Shown: positions 22,867 through 35,052 of the stretch, piece after piece | How the letters are laid out: each line of letters begins with the position of its first letter | Numbering within the stretch: position 1 is the stretch's first letter | Assembly: GCF_000735525.1 (NCBI RefSeq) | Contig: NZ_JMPR01000020.1 | Span: 62,001 to 126,000, forward strand | Length of the DNA: 64,000 bases | Direction of reading: 5' to 3' | Origin: Tatumella ptyseos ATCC 33301 | GTDB lineage: Bacteria > Pseudomonadota > Gammaproteobacteria > Enterobacterales > Enterobacteriaceae | Program-made: the position numbers and the translations under genes | The notes under the pieces: generated by a model | Database searches by the model: none | Told to the model about the DNA's origin: nothing | What the model saw: only the letters and a program-made list of their open reading frames with translations

Positions 22867-24633
22867 ATGAGCAGCGCGAAGAAAACGCTGAAATCCGAAA
22901 AACAGGAAAATAAGGCCAGCTTTATAAGCTGGCGTTTTGCGTTGCTCTGTGTGGGGATTCTGGCGGCTTTGGTCGGCCTGATATCCCGTATCGGATACCT
23001 GCAGGTTGTTAACCCCGGAAAACTGGTCAGGGAAGGGGATTTGCGCTCGTTACGTGTGCAGTCCATTCCGTCTTCCCGGGGAATGATAAGCGATCGCGCT
23101 GGCCGGCCTTTAGCCGTCAGTGTGCCGGTCAATGCCGTCTGGATAGACCCGAAAGTCGTGATTGAGAAAGGCGGGGTCACACCCGATAACCGCTGGAAAG
23201 CCCTTGCGGAAACCTTATCGATGACGACGGATCAGTTGTCTGCCCGTGTTACTGCTAATCCGAATAGCCGCTTTATCTATCTTGCCCGTCAGATAACCCC
23301 GTCCGTGGGTGAATACATTAAAAAGCTGAAACTGCCTGGTGTAAACCTGCGGGAAGAATCGCGCCGTTATTATCCGGCAGGGCAGGTAACGGCACACTTA
23401 ATCGGTTTTACAAATATTGATGGCGTCGGAATTGAGGGCATCGAAAAGAGTTTCAATCGGTGGTTAACCGGTCAGCCGGGGGCTCGTACGGTCCGTAAAG
23501 ATCGTCAGGGCCGTGTGATTGAGGGCATCTCTTCTACGGATAGCCAGGCCGCACATAACCTGACGCTGAGTATCGATGAGCGATTACAAGCCCAGGTCTA
23601 TCGTGAACTTAACAATGCCGTGGCTTTTAATAAAGCAGAATCCGGGTCTGCGGTGCTGGTGGATGTGAATACCGGCGAAGTGCTGGCGATGGCCAACAGC
23701 CCGGCGTATAACCCTAATAACCTGGGGAATACCTCCAAGGATGCGATGAGAAACCGGGCCATTACCGATATTTTTGAGCCCGGTTCTACGGTGAAGCCGA
23801 TGGCGGTGATGACGGCTTTACAACGTGGTGTTGTGCGGGAAGGTAGCGTGATTAATACCGTACCTTACCGGGTTAATGGCCATGAAATCAAAGATGTTTC
23901 TCGTTATAACGAACTGACACTGACCGGGGTATTGCAGAAATCGAGTAACGTCGGTGTGTCCCGACTGGCGTTAGCGATGCCATCTTCGGCGCTGGTCGAC
24001 ACCTATTCCCGGTTTGGCCTCGGAAAACCGACCAATCTCGGGTTAGTCGGTGAAAGCAGTGGCATATATCCCAAAAAACAACGGTGGTCTGACATTGAAC
24101 GGGCGACCTTCTCATTCGGTTACGGTTTGATGGTTACACCGCTACAGTTAGCCCGTGTTTACGCCACCATCGGCAGCTATGGCATCGCCAGGCCCCTTTC
24201 CATTACGAAAGTCGATCCTCCGGTCGCGGGTGAACGGGTCTTCCCGGAAGCCACTGTCAAAACGGTTCTCCATATGATGGAAAGTGTAGCTCTGCCTGGC
24301 GGCGGCGGGGTAAAAGCAGCCATTAAAGGCTACCGCATTGCCATTAAGACCGGCACCGCGAAGAAGGTCGGCCCTGACGGACGCTATATCAATAAATATA
24401 TCGCTTACACCGCAGGTGTCGCGCCGGCAAGCCACCCACGTTTTGCGTTGGTGGTTGTTATCAATGATCCGCAGGCCGGTAAATATTACGGAGGTGCGGT
24501 ATCTGCACCGGTATTCGGCGCCATTATGGGCGGCGTGCTACGCACGATGAATATCGAGCCGGATGCCTTACCTGCCAGTAACAAAAATGATTCAGTAACT
24601 AATAACAATGGGGATTCAAGTGACAGATCGTAA
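22867..24633 (+). CDS. ftsI: FtsI (PBP3), septal peptidoglycan transpeptidase
   Basis: FtsI cross-links septal peptidoglycan and works with FtsW. It has 588 residues as in E. coli. An N-terminal membrane anchor ([18 protein letters not shown]) precedes the non-catalytic domain. The penicillin-binding motifs are STVK (near residue 308), SSN and KTGT. The last 14 bases overlap the GTG start of murE, the same overlap as in E. coli. Confidence 0.97.
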   Translation: MSSAKKTLKSEKQENKASFISWRFALLCVGILAALVGLISRIGYLQVVNPGKLVREGDLRSLRVQSIPSSRGMISDRAGRPLAVSVPVNAVWIDPKVVIEKGGVTPDNRWKALAETLSMTTDQLSARVTANPNSRFIYLARQITPSVGEYIKKLKLPGVNLREESRRYYPAGQVTAHLIGFTNIDGVGIEGIEKSFNRWLTGQPGARTVRKDRQGRVIEGISSTDSQAAHNLTLSIDERLQAQVYRELNNAVAFNKAESGSAVLVDVNTGEVLAMANSPAYNPNNLGNTSKDAMRNRAITDIFEPGSTVKPMAVMTALQRGVVREGSVINTVPYRVNGHEIKDVSRYNELTLTGVLQKSSNVGVSRLALAMPSSALVDTYSRFGLGKPTNLGLVGESSGIYPKKQRWSDIERATFSFGYGLMVTPLQLARVYATIGSYGIARPLSITKVDPPVAGERVFPEATVKTVLHMMESVALPGGGGVKAAIKGYRIAIKTGTAKKVGPDGRYINKYIAYTAGVAPASHPRFALVVVINDPQAGKYYGGAVSAPVFGAIMGGVLRTMNIEPDALPASNKNDSVTNNNGDSSDRS

Positions 24634-26107
24634 CTTGCGTTACCTGCTGGCCCCCTGGGTGCCGGGTGCGCCGGAACGTCAGCTGAGGGAAATGACACTG
24701 GATAGCCGCGTTGCGGCATCCGGCGATCTGTTTGTGGCTGTCTCGGGGCATCAGGTTGATGGCCGCCAATATATTCCGCAGGCGATTGCCGGGGGCGTGG
24801 CGGCAGTGATTGCTGAGGCTGAAGGTGAAGCTGCCGATGGTGATATTAAAGAATTTCAGGGTGTGCCGGTTATCTATCTGAAGCAACTGTCGCAACGCCT
24901 TTCTGCGCTGGCCGGACGTTTCTATGGGCAGCCGGCAGAAAAGCAGAAGGTTATCGGTATTACCGGGACTAACGGTAAAACCACTACCAGTCAGTTGCTG
25001 GCGCAGTGGGCTAATCTGCTGGGAGAAACCGGCGCAGTCATGGGAACCGTCGGCAACGGTCTTTTCGGCCAACTGGTGCCCAGCGAAAATACCACCGGTT
25101 CAGCGGTAGATATTCAGCATGTACTGTCAGATCTGCAGGCCAAAGGGGCCACGCTGACGGCGATGGAAGTATCGTCTCATGGCCTGGTACAGCATCGTGT
25201 TGCCGCCATTCCCTTTGCCGCCGCAGTATTCACCAATCTGAGCCGTGACCATCTGGATTATCACGGCGATATGCAAAGCTATGAAGCTGCAAAATGGTCA
25301 TTATTCTCCGAGCATCAGGTCGGGCAAGCCATTATTAATGCGGATGATGCGACCGGGCGTCTGTGGCTGAAAAAACTGACAGACGGAGTGGCTGTCAGTA
25401 TGGAAGGCAATATTGCCGCTGAACATAGTGGCCGCGCTATCGAGGCCACCGGGATCGTCTATCTGGAAAAAGGCGCCAGGGTCACCTTCCGTTCTGACTG
25501 GGGGGAAGGGGAGTTCACCAGCCAGCTGATGGGCGCGTTCAATGTCAGCAACATGCTGATGGCAATGGCAACCTTGCTCTCACTGGGGTATCCGCTGGCG
25601 CGCCTGTGTGAAACGGCACAACAGCTGCAACCGGTCTGCGGACGTATGGAGGTTTTCCATACTGAAGGCCGCCCGGCAGTGGTGGTTGATTACGCACATA
25701 CCCCGGATGCACTGGAAAAAGCGTTAACCGCTGCCCGTTTACACTGCCGTGGGAAACTGTGGTGCCTGTTTGGCTGTGGCGGTGACCGGGATAAAGGTAA
25801 ACGTCCGCTGATGGGGGCAATCGCTGAAGAGCTGGCCGATCAGGTTGTGATCACTGACGATAATCCGCGTACCGAAGATCCCGCCGCCATCGTCAAAGAT
25901 ATTCTCAGTGGTCTGCTGGATCCGGGGAAAGCGATGGTGATCCCCGGCCGGGCCCGTGCCGTTGAACAGGCACTGTCACAGGCTGGCCCGGACGATATTG
26001 TATTAGTCGCCGGTAAAGGTCATGAAGATTATCAGATTATCGGGCAACGACGTTTTGATTACTCGGACAGAACGACTGTCGCGGGGCTGCTGGGGGTAAT
26101 GGCATGA
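24620..26107 (+). CDS. murE: MurE, UDP-MurNAc-tripeptide synthetase
   Basis: MurE adds meso-diaminopimelate to UDP-MurNAc-L-Ala-D-Glu. The GTG at 24620 is preferred to the ATG at 24608: it lies five to six bases after GGGGA, gives 495 residues as in E. coli, and reproduces the 14-bp ftsI overlap. The ATP motif GTNGKTT and the DNPR motif that reads meso-diaminopimelate (DDNPRTED) are present. The stop overlaps murF. Confidence 0.95.
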   Translation: MTDRNLRYLLAPWVPGAPERQLREMTLDSRVAASGDLFVAVSGHQVDGRQYIPQAIAGGVAAVIAEAEGEAADGDIKEFQGVPVIYLKQLSQRLSALAGRFYGQPAEKQKVIGITGTNGKTTTSQLLAQWANLLGETGAVMGTVGNGLFGQLVPSENTTGSAVDIQHVLSDLQAKGATLTAMEVSSHGLVQHRVAAIPFAAAVFTNLSRDHLDYHGDMQSYEAAKWSLFSEHQVGQAIINADDATGRLWLKKLTDGVAVSMEGNIAAEHSGRAIEATGIVYLEKGARVTFRSDWGEGEFTSQLMGAFNVSNMLMAMATLLSLGYPLARLCETAQQLQPVCGRMEVFHTEGRPAVVVDYAHTPDALEKALTAARLHCRGKLWCLFGCGGDRDKGKRPLMGAIAEELADQVVITDDNPRTEDPAAIVKDILSGLLDPGKAMVIPGRARAVEQALSQAGPDDIVLVAGKGHEDYQIIGQRRFDYSDRTTVAGLLGVMA

Positions 26108-27468
26108 TTTCGGTAAGTTTACAGCAACTGGCAGAGGTTACCGGCGGGCAGCTTTCCGGGGAACCGGCATTTGAATTTACTGCCGTCACCACAGATACCC
26201 GTAAAGTAACCCCGGGCTGCCTGTTTGTTGCACTGATCGGCGAGCGCTTTGATGCTCATGATTTTATTGCTGATGCGATAAACGCCGGTGCCGGTGCTTT
26301 ACTGGTGAGTAAACCCCTGCCAACAAACATTCCGCAGGTCGTGGTTAAAGATACCCGCATTGCTTTCGGGGAACTGGCTGCCTGCGTTCGGCGACAGGTC
26401 CCTGCCCGGGTTGTGGCTCTGACCGGCTCTTCGGGTAAAACCTCTGTGAAAGAGATGACCGCCGCTATCCTGAAGCAATGCGGAAATACGCTCTATACCG
26501 CAGGTAACCTGAATAACGACATCGGTGTGCCGATGACGTTATTACGTCTGACCCGCGAGCATGAGTTTGCTGTCATTGAGCTGGGGGCAAACCACCAGGG
26601 TGAAATCGCGTATACCACGGCGATGGTCCGGCCTGAAGCGGCGCTGGTCAATAACCTGGCAGCGGCACACCTGGAAGGTTTTGGCTCCCTGGCCGGAGTG
26701 GCGAAAGCCAAAGGTGAAATTTTCGAAGGGCTCCCTGCGGGGGGCATCGCTATTCTGAACAATGACAGTAATGATCAGGCGAACTGGCAGCCTCGTCTGG
26801 TCGATAAAATCGTCTGGCGTTTCTCGCCGAATGCGGAAGCCGGTGTCGGCTTCTATGCCAGCCACGTTGTGATCCACGGCGGAGGGACCGCATTTACGTT
26901 GCATTCTCCGCAGGGAGAGGTGGACGTGACTCTGCCATTGCCTGGCCGCCACAATATTGCGAATGCCCTGGCGGCGGCGGCGCTGTCTCAGGCGGTCGGC
27001 GCACCACTCAGCGCTATCCGTCACGGACTCAGCACCCTGCAACCGGTCCCCGGGCGTCTCTATCCTGTCCGGCTGTCAGAGACACACCGCTTACTTGATG
27101 ACAGCTATAACGCGAATGTGGGATCCATGACCGCAGCGGCACAAGTGCTGGGTGAAATGCCGGGCTACCGGATCATGGTGGTCGGAGATATGGGCGAACT
27201 GGGCGATGAAGCGGAACAATGCCATCGTGCGGTGGGTCAGGCCACCCGGGAGGCAGGGATCGATAAAGTATTAAGTACCGGTCATCTGAGCCGGTTTATC
27301 TCAGAAGAAAGCCCTGACGGGGAACATTTCACCACTAAACCGGCGCTGGTTGACCGGTTAAAGACATTATTATCTGAACATCAGGAAGTCACTATTTTGA
27401 TTAAGGGTTCGCGAAGTGCAGCTATGGAAGAAGTGGTTCAGCAATTACAGGAGAAGGGCACATGTTAG
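26104..27468 (+). CDS. murF: MurF, D-Ala-D-Ala-adding ligase
   Basis: MurF joins D-Ala-D-Ala to the UDP-MurNAc tripeptide. It has 454 residues (E. coli 452), with the ATP loop [10 protein letters not shown] and the Mur-ligase motif [13 protein letters not shown]. Its D-Ala-D-Ala substrate must come from a Ddl ligase encoded elsewhere, because ddlB in this cluster is broken. Overlaps murE by 4 bp and mraY by 7 bp. Confidence 0.97.
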   Translation: MISVSLQQLAEVTGGQLSGEPAFEFTAVTTDTRKVTPGCLFVALIGERFDAHDFIADAINAGAGALLVSKPLPTNIPQVVVKDTRIAFGELAACVRRQVPARVVALTGSSGKTSVKEMTAAILKQCGNTLYTAGNLNNDIGVPMTLLRLTREHEFAVIELGANHQGEIAYTTAMVRPEAALVNNLAAAHLEGFGSLAGVAKAKGEIFEGLPAGGIAILNNDSNDQANWQPRLVDKIVWRFSPNAEAGVGFYASHVVIHGGGTAFTLHSPQGEVDVTLPLPGRHNIANALAAAALSQAVGAPLSAIRHGLSTLQPVPGRLYPVRLSETHRLLDDSYNANVGSMTAAAQVLGEMPGYRIMVVGDMGELGDEAEQCHRAVGQATREAGIDKVLSTGHLSRFISEESPDGEHFTTKPALVDRLKTLLSEHQEVTILIKGSRSAAMEEVVQQLQEKGTC

Positions 27469-28544
27469 TCTGGCTGGCTGAACATCTGGTTTCATTTTAC
27501 TCCGGATTTAATATTTTTTCTTACCTGACATTTCGCGCGATTGTCAGTCTGCTGACATCGTTATTTATCAGCCTGTGGATGGGGCCTCGCCTGATCAGCT
27601 GGCTGCAAAAATTACAGATTGGCCAGGTTGTCCGTAACGACGGCCCTGAATCACACTTCAGTAAACGAGGAACCCCGACGATGGGGGGCCTGATGATCCT
27701 TGCCTCTATCACTATTTCGGTACTGATGTGGGCTTATCCGTCAAACCCGTATGTCTGGTGTGTGCTGTTCGTATTGATTGGCTACGGGATTGTCGGGTTT
27801 GTTGATGATTACCGCAAAGTTGTACGTAAAGATACCAAGGGCCTGATTGCCCGCTGGAAATACTTCTGGCAGTCCGTGATCGCACTGGCGGTTGCCTTTG
27901 CATTGTATGCGACAGGCAAAGGAACGCCGGCCACAGAACTGGTGGTGCCGTTCTTCAAAGATGTGATGCCTCAACTAGGCCTGAGCTACCTGTTACTGAC
28001 CTACTTTGTCATTGTGGGAACCAGTAATGCGGTGAATCTGACCGATGGCCTGGACGGCCTGGCGATTATGCCGACCGTGTTTGTGGCTGCCGGATTCGGG
28101 CTGGTGGCCTGGGCCACCGGTAACGTGAATTTTGCCGAATATCTGCATATCCCTTACCTGCGCTATGCCGGCGAACTGGTGATTGTCTGTACTGCTATTG
28201 TGGGTGCCGGACTGGGCTTTCTCTGGTTTAACACCTATCCGGCTCAGGTCTTTATGGGCGATGTCGGGTCGCTGGCCCTGGGCGGCGCGTTAGGAACCAT
28301 TGCCGTATTACTGCGTGAAGAGTTCCTGCTGGTGATCATGGGCGGTGTGTTTGTCGTAGAGACCTTGTCGGTCATTCTGCAGGTCGGGTCGTTCAAGTTA
28401 CGCGGGCAGCGTATTTTCCGCATGGCGCCGATCCACCACCATTATGAACTGAAAGGCTGGCCGGAACCGCGTGTCATCGTACGCTTCTGGATTATCTCAT
28501 TAATGCTGGTTCTGATCGGGCTGGCAACCCTTAAGGTACGTTAA
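27462..28544 (+). CDS. mraY: MraY, phospho-MurNAc-pentapeptide translocase
   Basis: MraY transfers phospho-MurNAc-pentapeptide to undecaprenyl phosphate, forming lipid I at the inner membrane. The 360 residues match E. coli, with about ten membrane segments. The catalytic motifs [25 protein letters not shown] and [12 protein letters not shown] are intact. Confidence 0.97.
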   Translation: MLVWLAEHLVSFYSGFNIFSYLTFRAIVSLLTSLFISLWMGPRLISWLQKLQIGQVVRNDGPESHFSKRGTPTMGGLMILASITISVLMWAYPSNPYVWCVLFVLIGYGIVGFVDDYRKVVRKDTKGLIARWKYFWQSVIALAVAFALYATGKGTPATELVVPFFKDVMPQLGLSYLLLTYFVIVGTSNAVNLTDGLDGLAIMPTVFVAAGFGLVAWATGNVNFAEYLHIPYLRYAGELVIVCTAIVGAGLGFLWFNTYPAQVFMGDVGSLALGGALGTIAVLLREEFLLVIMGGVFVVETLSVILQVGSFKLRGQRIFRMAPIHHHYELKGWPEPRVIVRFWIISLMLVLIGLATLKVR

Positions 28545-28546
28545 TT

Positions 28547-29863
28547 ATGTCTGACTATCGGGGTAAAAAAGTCGTCATTATCGGGCTGGGGCTGACCGGC
28601 CTCTCCTGTGTTGATTTCTTTCTGGCGCGGGGGGTAACCCCGCGTGTCACAGATACCCGGATATCGCCGGCGGGACTCGAAAAACTCCCTGAAACGGTAG
28701 AACGTTTTCTGGGGGGGATTAATGAAGACTGGCTGCTGGACGCGGATTTAATCGTCGCAAGCCCGGGCATCGCACTTTCTCACCCGGCACTTTCCCGTGC
28801 TGAAGAGGCGGGTGTCGAGATTGTCGGGGACGTTGAACTGTTTTGTCGCGAGGCCCGGGCACCGATAGTGGCTATCACCGGGTCGAACGGTAAAAGCACC
28901 GTGACGATGATGGTCGGCGAAATGGCGAAAGCTGCAGGTTGTCATGTGGCCGTCGGCGGAAATATCGGCCTGCCGGTACTCTCACTGCTCAGTGAGACCA
29001 TTGAGCTCTATGTGCTGGAATTATCAAGCTTTCAGTTGGAAACCACCCATAGCCTGAAAGCGGCAGCCGCGACGATCCTGAATGTCAGCGAAGACCATAT
29101 GGATCGGTATCCGCTGGGAATGCAGCAATACCGTGCCGCCAAATTACGTATTTACGAACATGCAACGACCTGTGTCGTCAACGCTGATGACGGATTAACG
29201 ATGCCGGTGCGCGGCGTCGATAGCCGGTGTATCAGTTTCGGTGTGAATGTCGGTGATTATCACCTGAATACTCAGCAGGGGAGTACCTGGTTACGGGTGA
29301 AAGGGGAGAAAGTGCTGGATACCGGGGAAATGAAACTGACCGGGCAGCATAACTACACCAATGCCCTGGCCGCCCTGGCACTGGCCGATGCCGCCGGATT
29401 ACCACGAGCGACCAGCCTGAAAGCGCTGACCACCTTCACAGGGCTTAGCCACCGGTATTGTCTTGCTCACCGGAGTCATGGCGTCGACTGGATTAATGAT
29501 TCGAAAGCGACCAATGTGGGGAGCACGGAGGCAGCGCTGAAAGGGCTGATCGTGAAAGGTCAGTTGTGGTTGCTGCTGGGCGGTGACGGTAAATCGGCAG
29601 ACTTTACACCGTTGTTACCGTACCTGCAGAGAGATAACCTGAAAATTTACTGCTTTGGTCGTGATGGCGATGAGCTGGCGGCGCTGCGTCCGGAGGTTTC
29701 CGTGCGTACCGATACCCTGCAGCAGGCAATGGCAGCGATTGCTCCACAGACTGCGCCCGGTGATCTGGTCTTATTATCCCCGGCTTGTGCCAGCCTCGAT
29801 CAGTTTAAAAATTTTGAGCAACGGGGCGATGAATTTACCCGTCTTGCTAAGGAGTTAGGTTAA
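28547..29863 (+). CDS. murD: MurD, UDP-MurNAc-L-Ala:D-Glu ligase
   Basis: MurD adds D-glutamate to UDP-MurNAc-L-Ala. It has 438 residues as in E. coli. The N-terminal nucleotide-binding motif IGLGLTGLS, the ATP loop GSNGKSTVT and the motif [13 protein letters not shown] are present. Its stop and the ftsW start share one base. Confidence 0.97.
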   Translation: MSDYRGKKVVIIGLGLTGLSCVDFFLARGVTPRVTDTRISPAGLEKLPETVERFLGGINEDWLLDADLIVASPGIALSHPALSRAEEAGVEIVGDVELFCREARAPIVAITGSNGKSTVTMMVGEMAKAAGCHVAVGGNIGLPVLSLLSETIELYVLELSSFQLETTHSLKAAAATILNVSEDHMDRYPLGMQQYRAAKLRIYEHATTCVVNADDGLTMPVRGVDSRCISFGVNVGDYHLNTQQGSTWLRVKGEKVLDTGEMKLTGQHNYTNALAALALADAAGLPRATSLKALTTFTGLSHRYCLAHRSHGVDWINDSKATNVGSTEAALKGLIVKGQLWLLLGGDGKSADFTPLLPYLQRDNLKIYCFGRDGDELAALRPEVSVRTDTLQQAMAAIAPQTAPGDLVLLSPACASLDQFKNFEQRGDEFTRLAKELG

Positions 29864-31089
29864 TGCGTATCCCGGGCCTGAGATACCCTGTCGCACTGAT
29901 ACTTGCCATCTCCGGTCGCCTGAGAGACTGGGTGATGGGGGCGAAAGAAAGCGATGATACAGCCATTATTCTGTATGACCGTACGTTGTTATGGCTAACG
30001 TTTGGCTTAGCCATCGTCGGCTTTGTGATGGTGACCTCTGCGTCGGTACCGGTCGGGCAGAGAATGGATGATGATCCGTTCTATTTTGCGAAACGTGATG
30101 CGTTCTACCTGGGGCTGGGGTTTGCCATATCCCTGGTCACGCTGCGCTTACCGATGTCGTTCTGGCAGAAGTACAGTAACGTAATGCTGCTGATTTCTAT
30201 CGTCATGCTGCTGGTCGTGCTGGTGGTTGGGAGCTCGGTCAACGGTGCTTCCCGCTGGATAGCCCTGGGCCCGTTGCGTATTCAGCCGGCAGAATTTTCT
30301 AAATTATCCCTGTTTTGTTATCTCGCCAGTTATCTGGTGCGAAAGGTAGACGAGGTCCGGAGTAACTTCTGGGGATTCTGTAAACCGATGGGGGTCATGG
30401 TGGTGCTCGCGGTCCTGCTGCTGGCGCAGCCTGACCTGGGGACGGTGATCGTATTGTTTGTAACAACGCTGGCGATGTTGTTTCTGGCGGGGGCTAAACT
30501 CTGGCAGTTCCTCGCGATCATCGGGTCGGGACTTTTTGCTGTGGTACTGCTGATCCTTGCAGAACCCTATCGTATGCGCCGCGTGACTTCTTTCTGGAAT
30601 CCCTGGGCGGATCCTTTCGGCAGTGGCTACCAGCTGACGCAGTCTCTGATGGCCTTTGGGCGTGGTGAGTTCTGGGGACAGGGGTTGGGAAACTCGGTTC
30701 AGAAGCTGGAATATCTGCCTGAAGCCCATACCGACTTTATTTTCTCTATTATCGGCGAAGAACTCGGCTTTTTCGGTGTGTCACTCGCACTTTTGATGGT
30801 ATTCTTCGTCGCTTTTCGGGCGATGTCGATTGGCCGCAGAGCATTGGAACTGGATCAGCGTTTTTCCGGTTTTCTGGCCTGTGCTATCGGGGTCTGGTTC
30901 AGTTTCCAGGCGTTGGTTAACGTAGGTGCCGCCGCGGGGATGCTCCCGACCAAAGGTCTGACCCTGCCGTTAATCAGTTACGGTGGTTCCAGCCTGATTA
31001 TTATGTCGACAGCTATCGTGCTGTTATTACGAATAGATTATGAAACACGCCTGACAAAAGCGCAGGCGTTTACCCGGGGTAGCCGATGA
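29863..31089 (+). CDS. ftsW: FtsW, septal peptidoglycan polymerase (SEDS family)
   Basis: FtsW polymerises septal glycan with FtsI. It has 408 residues (E. coli 414) and ten predicted membrane segments. Family stretches include [31 protein letters not shown] and the C-terminal [12 protein letters not shown]. Overlaps murG by 4 bp. Confidence 0.97.
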   Translation: MRIPGLRYPVALILAISGRLRDWVMGAKESDDTAIILYDRTLLWLTFGLAIVGFVMVTSASVPVGQRMDDDPFYFAKRDAFYLGLGFAISLVTLRLPMSFWQKYSNVMLLISIVMLLVVLVVGSSVNGASRWIALGPLRIQPAEFSKLSLFCYLASYLVRKVDEVRSNFWGFCKPMGVMVVLAVLLLAQPDLGTVIVLFVTTLAMLFLAGAKLWQFLAIIGSGLFAVVLLILAEPYRMRRVTSFWNPWADPFGSGYQLTQSLMAFGRGEFWGQGLGNSVQKLEYLPEAHTDFIFSIIGEELGFFGVSLALLMVFFVAFRAMSIGRRALELDQRFSGFLACAIGVWFSFQALVNVGAAAGMLPTKGLTLPLISYGGSSLIIMSTAIVLLLRIDYETRLTKAQAFTRGSR

Positions 31090-32144
31090 GCGGCAAGCGA
31101 TTAATGGTCATGGCCGGGGGCACCGGCGGACATGTTTTTCCGGGCCTGGCAGTGGCCCATCACCTGATGGCTCAGGGCTGGCAGGTTCGCTGGCTGGGGA
31201 CCGCTGACCGTATGGAAGCGGACCTGGTCCCGAAGCATGGTATCGATATTGATTTTATCCGCATCAGCGGATTACGGGGTAAAGGCATAAAAGCTCAGTT
31301 GCTGGCTCCCTGGCGTATCTTTACGGCATGGCGTCAGGCCAGAGCGATTATGAAGCGCTGGAAACCGGATGTGGTGCTGGGTATGGGCGGCTATGTTTCC
31401 GGCCCCGGCGGACTGGCGGCGTGGAGTTGCGGTATTCCTGTGGTACTGCATGAGCAGAACGGGATCGCCGGTCTGACAAATAAAGGGTTGTCCCGGATTG
31501 CGCGTAAAGTGTTACAGGCTTTCCCGGGCGCTTTTGCGAACGCCGATGTTGTCGGAAATCCGGTTCGTACGGATGTACTGGCATTACCGGCTCCTGAACA
31601 ACGTTTTGCCGGGCGTGAAGGGCCGATTCGGGTGCTGGTCGTCGGGGGCAGTCAGGGGGCCAGAGTGTTAAACCAGACGATGCCTTACGTGGCTGAAAAA
31701 TGTGGTGACCGTATCACCCTCTGGCACCAGACCGGAAAAGGTGCGCTGGAGGCTGTTGAAGCGGAGTATGCCAGTGTCGGGCAGACCGGCCACCGCATCA
31801 ATGAGTTTATTGATGATATGGCGCAAGCGTATGCCTGGGCTGATGTGGTGGTTTGTCGTTCCGGTGCATTAACGGTCAGTGAAGTCGCTGCCGCCGGACT
31901 GGCGGCGATTTTTGTGCCTTTTCAGCACAAAGATCGGCAGCAGTACTGGAATGCACTGCCGCTGGAAAATGCCGGGGCGGCCAGAATTTTTGAACAACCC
32001 GCCTTTACGGCTTCTGTCATCGCAGAAACCTTAAATGGCTGGGACCGTCAGCAATTGCTGACGATGGCATTAAAAGCCCGCGCAGTCGCCGTTCCGGACG
32101 CGACTGAACGCGTAGCAAATGAAGTGGCGAAAGTCGTTAAATGA
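31086..32144 (+). CDS. murG: MurG, lipid II-forming GlcNAc transferase
   Basis: MurG adds GlcNAc to lipid I on the inner face of the membrane. It has 352 residues (E. coli 355). The [10 protein letters not shown] glycine-rich loop, [11 protein letters not shown] and the UDP-GlcNAc-binding [15 protein letters not shown] stretch are visible. A 72-bp gap follows before murC. Confidence 0.97.
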   Translation: MSGKRLMVMAGGTGGHVFPGLAVAHHLMAQGWQVRWLGTADRMEADLVPKHGIDIDFIRISGLRGKGIKAQLLAPWRIFTAWRQARAIMKRWKPDVVLGMGGYVSGPGGLAAWSCGIPVVLHEQNGIAGLTNKGLSRIARKVLQAFPGAFANADVVGNPVRTDVLALPAPEQRFAGREGPIRVLVVGGSQGARVLNQTMPYVAEKCGDRITLWHQTGKGALEAVEAEYASVGQTGHRINEFIDDMAQAYAWADVVVCRSGALTVSEVAAAGLAAIFVPFQHKDRQQYWNALPLENAGAARIFEQPAFTASVIAETLNGWDRQQLLTMALKARAVAVPDATERVANEVAKVVK

Positions 32145-32216
32145 ATATAGCTCCGGGTGAGCGGCTTTTTCCGGGCAGAATGTCCCGGGGAAAGTATGAA
32201 CAGGTAGTGTAACGAG

Positions 32217-33692
32217 ATGAATACTCAACAATTAGCAAAACTGCGCTCTGTTGTGCCTGAAATGCGTCGGGTCAGGCATATCCATTTTGTCGGCATTGGT
32301 GGTGCAGGGATGGGCGGTATTGCTGAAGTGTTGGCGAATGAAGGGTATCAGATCAGTGGTTCTGATCTGGCACCGAACCCGGTCACTCAGCATCTGAGTG
32401 CTCTGGGGGCTATCATTTATTTTAACCACCGGCCAGAGAACGTGACCGATGCCAGTGTGGTTGTGGTTTCCAGTGCCATCTCTGCGGATAACCCGGAATT
32501 GATCGCCGCCCGTGAGGCCAGGATCCCGGTGATCCGTCGGGCAGAAATGCTGGCGGAACTGATGCGTTTCCGCCACGGGATTGCGATTGCAGGCACGCAC
32601 GGTAAAACGACGACCACCGCGATGGTGTCCAGCATTTATGCAGAAGGCGGGTTAGACCCGACTTTCGTTAATGGCGGACTGGTTAAAGCCGCCGGAACGC
32701 ACGCCCGTCTGGGAAGCAGTCGTTACCTGATTGCCGAAGCAGATGAGAGTGATGCATCGTTTTTGCATCTGCAGCCGATGGTTGCAGTGGTGACAAATAT
32801 TGAAGCTGATCACATGGATACGTATCAGGGAAATTTTGACAACCTGAAACAGACCTTTGTGAATTTTTTACATAATCTTCCGTTTTATGGCCGCGCCGTA
32901 TTATGTGTCGACGACCCTGTTATCCGGGAGCTTATTCCGCAGGTTGGTCGTCAGATAACGACTTATGGTTTCAGTGACGATGCAGATATCAGAATTGAAG
33001 ATTACCGGCAGAAAGGTGCTCAGGGGCATTTTACCCTGGTCCGTCATGATAAGCCGGTCATGGAAGTCACTCTGAATGCACCGGGGCGCCATAATGCGCT
33101 GAATGCCGCCGCGGCGGTGGCTGTGGCGACAGAAGAAGGGATCGAAGATAGCGATATCCTTACCGCGCTGGAAAATTTCCAGGGGACAGGACGCCGCTTT
33201 GATCTGCTGGGTGAATACCCCACCGAACCTGTGAATGGTCAGCCAGGAACGGCGATGCTGGTGGATGATTATGGTCACCATCCGACAGAAGTGGATGCCA
33301 CTATAAAAGCAGCCCGTGCCGGCTGGCCGGATAAAAAGCTGGTGATGATTTTTCAGCCTCACCGCTATACGCGCACCCGTGATTTGTTCGATGATTTTGC
33401 GAACGTGCTTTCTCAGGTGGATGTCCTGCTGATGCTGGAAGTCTATTCTGCGGGAGAAGCTCCGATAGCCGGGGCAGATAGCCGGGCGCTTTGCCGCTCA
33501 GTCAGAAGCCGCGGGAAAGTTGAACCGATATTGGTCTCCGATAATGAGATGCTGGCCGATGCGCTGGCACCGGCACTGAGCGGAAACGATCTTGTCCTGG
33601 CGCAGGGCGCCGGCACGGTGGGGCGAATTGCGCGGACTCTGGCTGACCGGAAACTGCAGCCGGTGACCCGGACAGAAGAACTGCCTGGCTGA
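32217..33692 (+). CDS. murC: MurC, UDP-MurNAc:L-alanine ligase
   Basis: MurC starts the stem peptide by adding L-alanine to UDP-MurNAc. The 491 residues match E. coli. The N-terminal [17 protein letters not shown], the ATP loop GTHGKTTT and the [10 protein letters not shown] motif are intact. In E. coli ddlB follows at once; here only a remnant of ddlB lies between murC and ftsQ. Confidence 0.97.
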   Translation: MNTQQLAKLRSVVPEMRRVRHIHFVGIGGAGMGGIAEVLANEGYQISGSDLAPNPVTQHLSALGAIIYFNHRPENVTDASVVVVSSAISADNPELIAAREARIPVIRRAEMLAELMRFRHGIAIAGTHGKTTTTAMVSSIYAEGGLDPTFVNGGLVKAAGTHARLGSSRYLIAEADESDASFLHLQPMVAVVTNIEADHMDTYQGNFDNLKQTFVNFLHNLPFYGRAVLCVDDPVIRELIPQVGRQITTYGFSDDADIRIEDYRQKGAQGHFTLVRHDKPVMEVTLNAPGRHNALNAAAAVAVATEEGIEDSDILTALENFQGTGRRFDLLGEYPTEPVNGQPGTAMLVDDYGHHPTEVDATIKAARAGWPDKKLVMIFQPHRYTRTRDLFDDFANVLSQVDVLLMLEVYSAGEAPIAGADSRALCRSVRSRGKVEPILVSDNEMLADALAPALSGNDLVLAQGAGTVGRIARTLADRKLQPVTRTEELPG

Positions 33693-33765
33693 TAAAAGAC
33701 GACCGGGAAAGCCCAGGTTTACAGCACCGGGGAGAGGACGTTACATTCTGCGGACTTATGGCGAA

Positions 33766-34202
33766 ATGGTCATCGCCCGGAAAGCGTTTTCAGCGCCGTG
33801 TTTTCAAGGGGATAGTGATATCTTCGTAATGAACGGACAGAATGACACGGAATATGTTGCCGATGCAGAAGATGAAAAATCACTGTGTTCGGCGCGTATT
33901 AAGGTTAAAAATGAATTTTGCGACTACAATGCTAAGTATCTTGCTGATGAGACACAGTATTTCTGCCTCTCAGACGTTAAAAAATGAGCACAGTGCGCGC
34001 AGAATCAAACTGTCCTGCAGAGGTTAAAGGATCACAGAAGGGAGGTATCGATGTGCAATGGGTTGATAAGCATTATTTTCAGCCATTCTTCGTCGGTTTC
34101 TCGTCAGAGACGGTTCGCCGGAATCCGGGTACTTTAACAGTAAGGCAGGCGGCTATGAATTTTTCGGAATTATTGAGCAATAGGCTGGAGTTAACAAACT
34201 GA
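33766..34202 (+). pseudogene. ddlB: ddlB remnant (D-Ala-D-Ala ligase B), deleted and frameshifted
   Basis: This interval replaces the 306-codon ddlB of E. coli. From about 33802 one frame aligns without gaps to E. coli DdlB residues 171-225, ending in CDYNAKYLADETQYFC (E. coli YDYEAKYLSDETQYFC). It then stops at a TGA at 33985-33987. A second frame, shifted by a net loss of about 10 bases, aligns without gaps to residues 256-306: it holds the conserved IDV, then VRQAAMNFSEL (E. coli ARQAGMSFSQL), and ends RLELTN before the TGA at 34200-34202. Codons for the first 170 residues are gone (about 400 bp lost). The Mg ligands Glu270 and Asn272 are replaced by Phe and Gly. It cannot encode a working ligase; a second ligase (DdlA type) must exist elsewhere. 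The retained tail carries the GGAG before ftsQ, and the ftsQ promoters of E. coli lie inside ddlB. Confidence 0.88.
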
Positions 34203-34203
34203 T

Positions 34204-35052
34204 ATGTCTCAGGCGGCTTTAAATACGCGGAACCGGGAGTCCCAGGGGCACCAGGGATCCGGACGGAGTCCCGGACGGAGTAATGGTACGCGCCTGTTCG
34301 GATTGATCTTTTTGTTACTGGTCATTGGTACTATGGTGTTGGGGAGTGTCATGGTCCTGAAATGGATGGATGATGCCTCCCGCTTACCGTTATCGAAACT
34401 GGTGGTCACAGGACAAACGCGCTATACCACCCACGATGACATCCGGCAGGCGATTTTATCACTCGGGCCTCCCGGAACGTTTATGTCACAGAATGTGGAT
34501 GTGATACAGCAGCAGATTGAACGACTTCCCTGGATTAAGCAGGTAAGTGTCCGGAAACAATGGCCGGATGAATTAAAGATTCATCTGGTTGAATATGTGC
34601 CGGTTGCACGGTGGAATGATCAGAATGTCGTTGATGCTGACGGTGTCTCTTTCCGGTTGCCTTTAAGTCTCCCGGTTCAGCAGACTATGCCAATGCTTTA
34701 CGGACCGGAAGGCAGCGAAAAAGAGGTGATGGCCGGTTTTTATCAGATGAGTGATGCCTTAAAGCCTTCGAAAATTACGCTAAAGGCGGCTTCGATGACA
34801 GCAAGGCGGTCATGGCAGCTGGTCACCAGCGATGACATGAAAATTGAGTTGGGGCGTGATGACACAATGAAACGTCTGCAGCGTTTTATTGACCTCTATC
34901 CGGTTCTGCTTCGTCAGGCGCAGACAGATAATAAACGGATAGGTTATGTAGATTTACGTTATGACTCCGGTGCGGCTGTGGGATGGCTTGCCGCCCCCGT
35001 CGACCCTAAGAACAGTAACCAGCAACAAAAGCAGGCACAGGCTAAACAATGA
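34204..35052 (+). CDS. ftsQ: FtsQ, cell division protein
   Basis: FtsQ links the FtsBL pair to the divisome. It has 282 residues (E. coli 276). A basic cytoplasmic tail with NGTRLFG precedes one membrane segment ([19 protein letters not shown]), then the POTRA domain ([21 protein letters not shown]) and the beta domain ending in [15 protein letters not shown]-like sequence. The start lies one base after the stop of the ddlB remnant, and its likely ribosome-binding GGAG lies within that remnant. Overlaps ftsA by 4 bp. Confidence 0.96.
   Translation: MSQAALNTRNRESQGHQGSGRSPGRSNGTRLFGLIFLLLVIGTMVLGSVMVLKWMDDASRLPLSKLVVTGQTRYTTHDDIRQAILSLGPPGTFMSQNVDVIQQQIERLPWIKQVSVRKQWPDELKIHLVEYVPVARWNDQNVVDADGVSFRLPLSLPVQQTMPMLYGPEGSEKEVMAGFYQMSDALKPSKITLKAASMTARRSWQLVTSDDMKIELGRDDTMKRLQRFIDLYPVLLRQAQTDNKRIGYVDLRYDSGAAVGWLAAPVDPKNSNQQQKQAQAKQ

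Noticed and set aside
33766-33987. 73-codon frame as a possible new small gene between murC and ftsQ
   Set aside because: It aligns gaplessly with DdlB residues 171-225, so it is better explained as a remnant of ddlB.
33984-34202. 72-codon frame just before ftsQ as a separate small gene
   Set aside because: Its C-terminal 50 residues align with the C-terminus of DdlB, so it is the second frame of the ddlB remnant.
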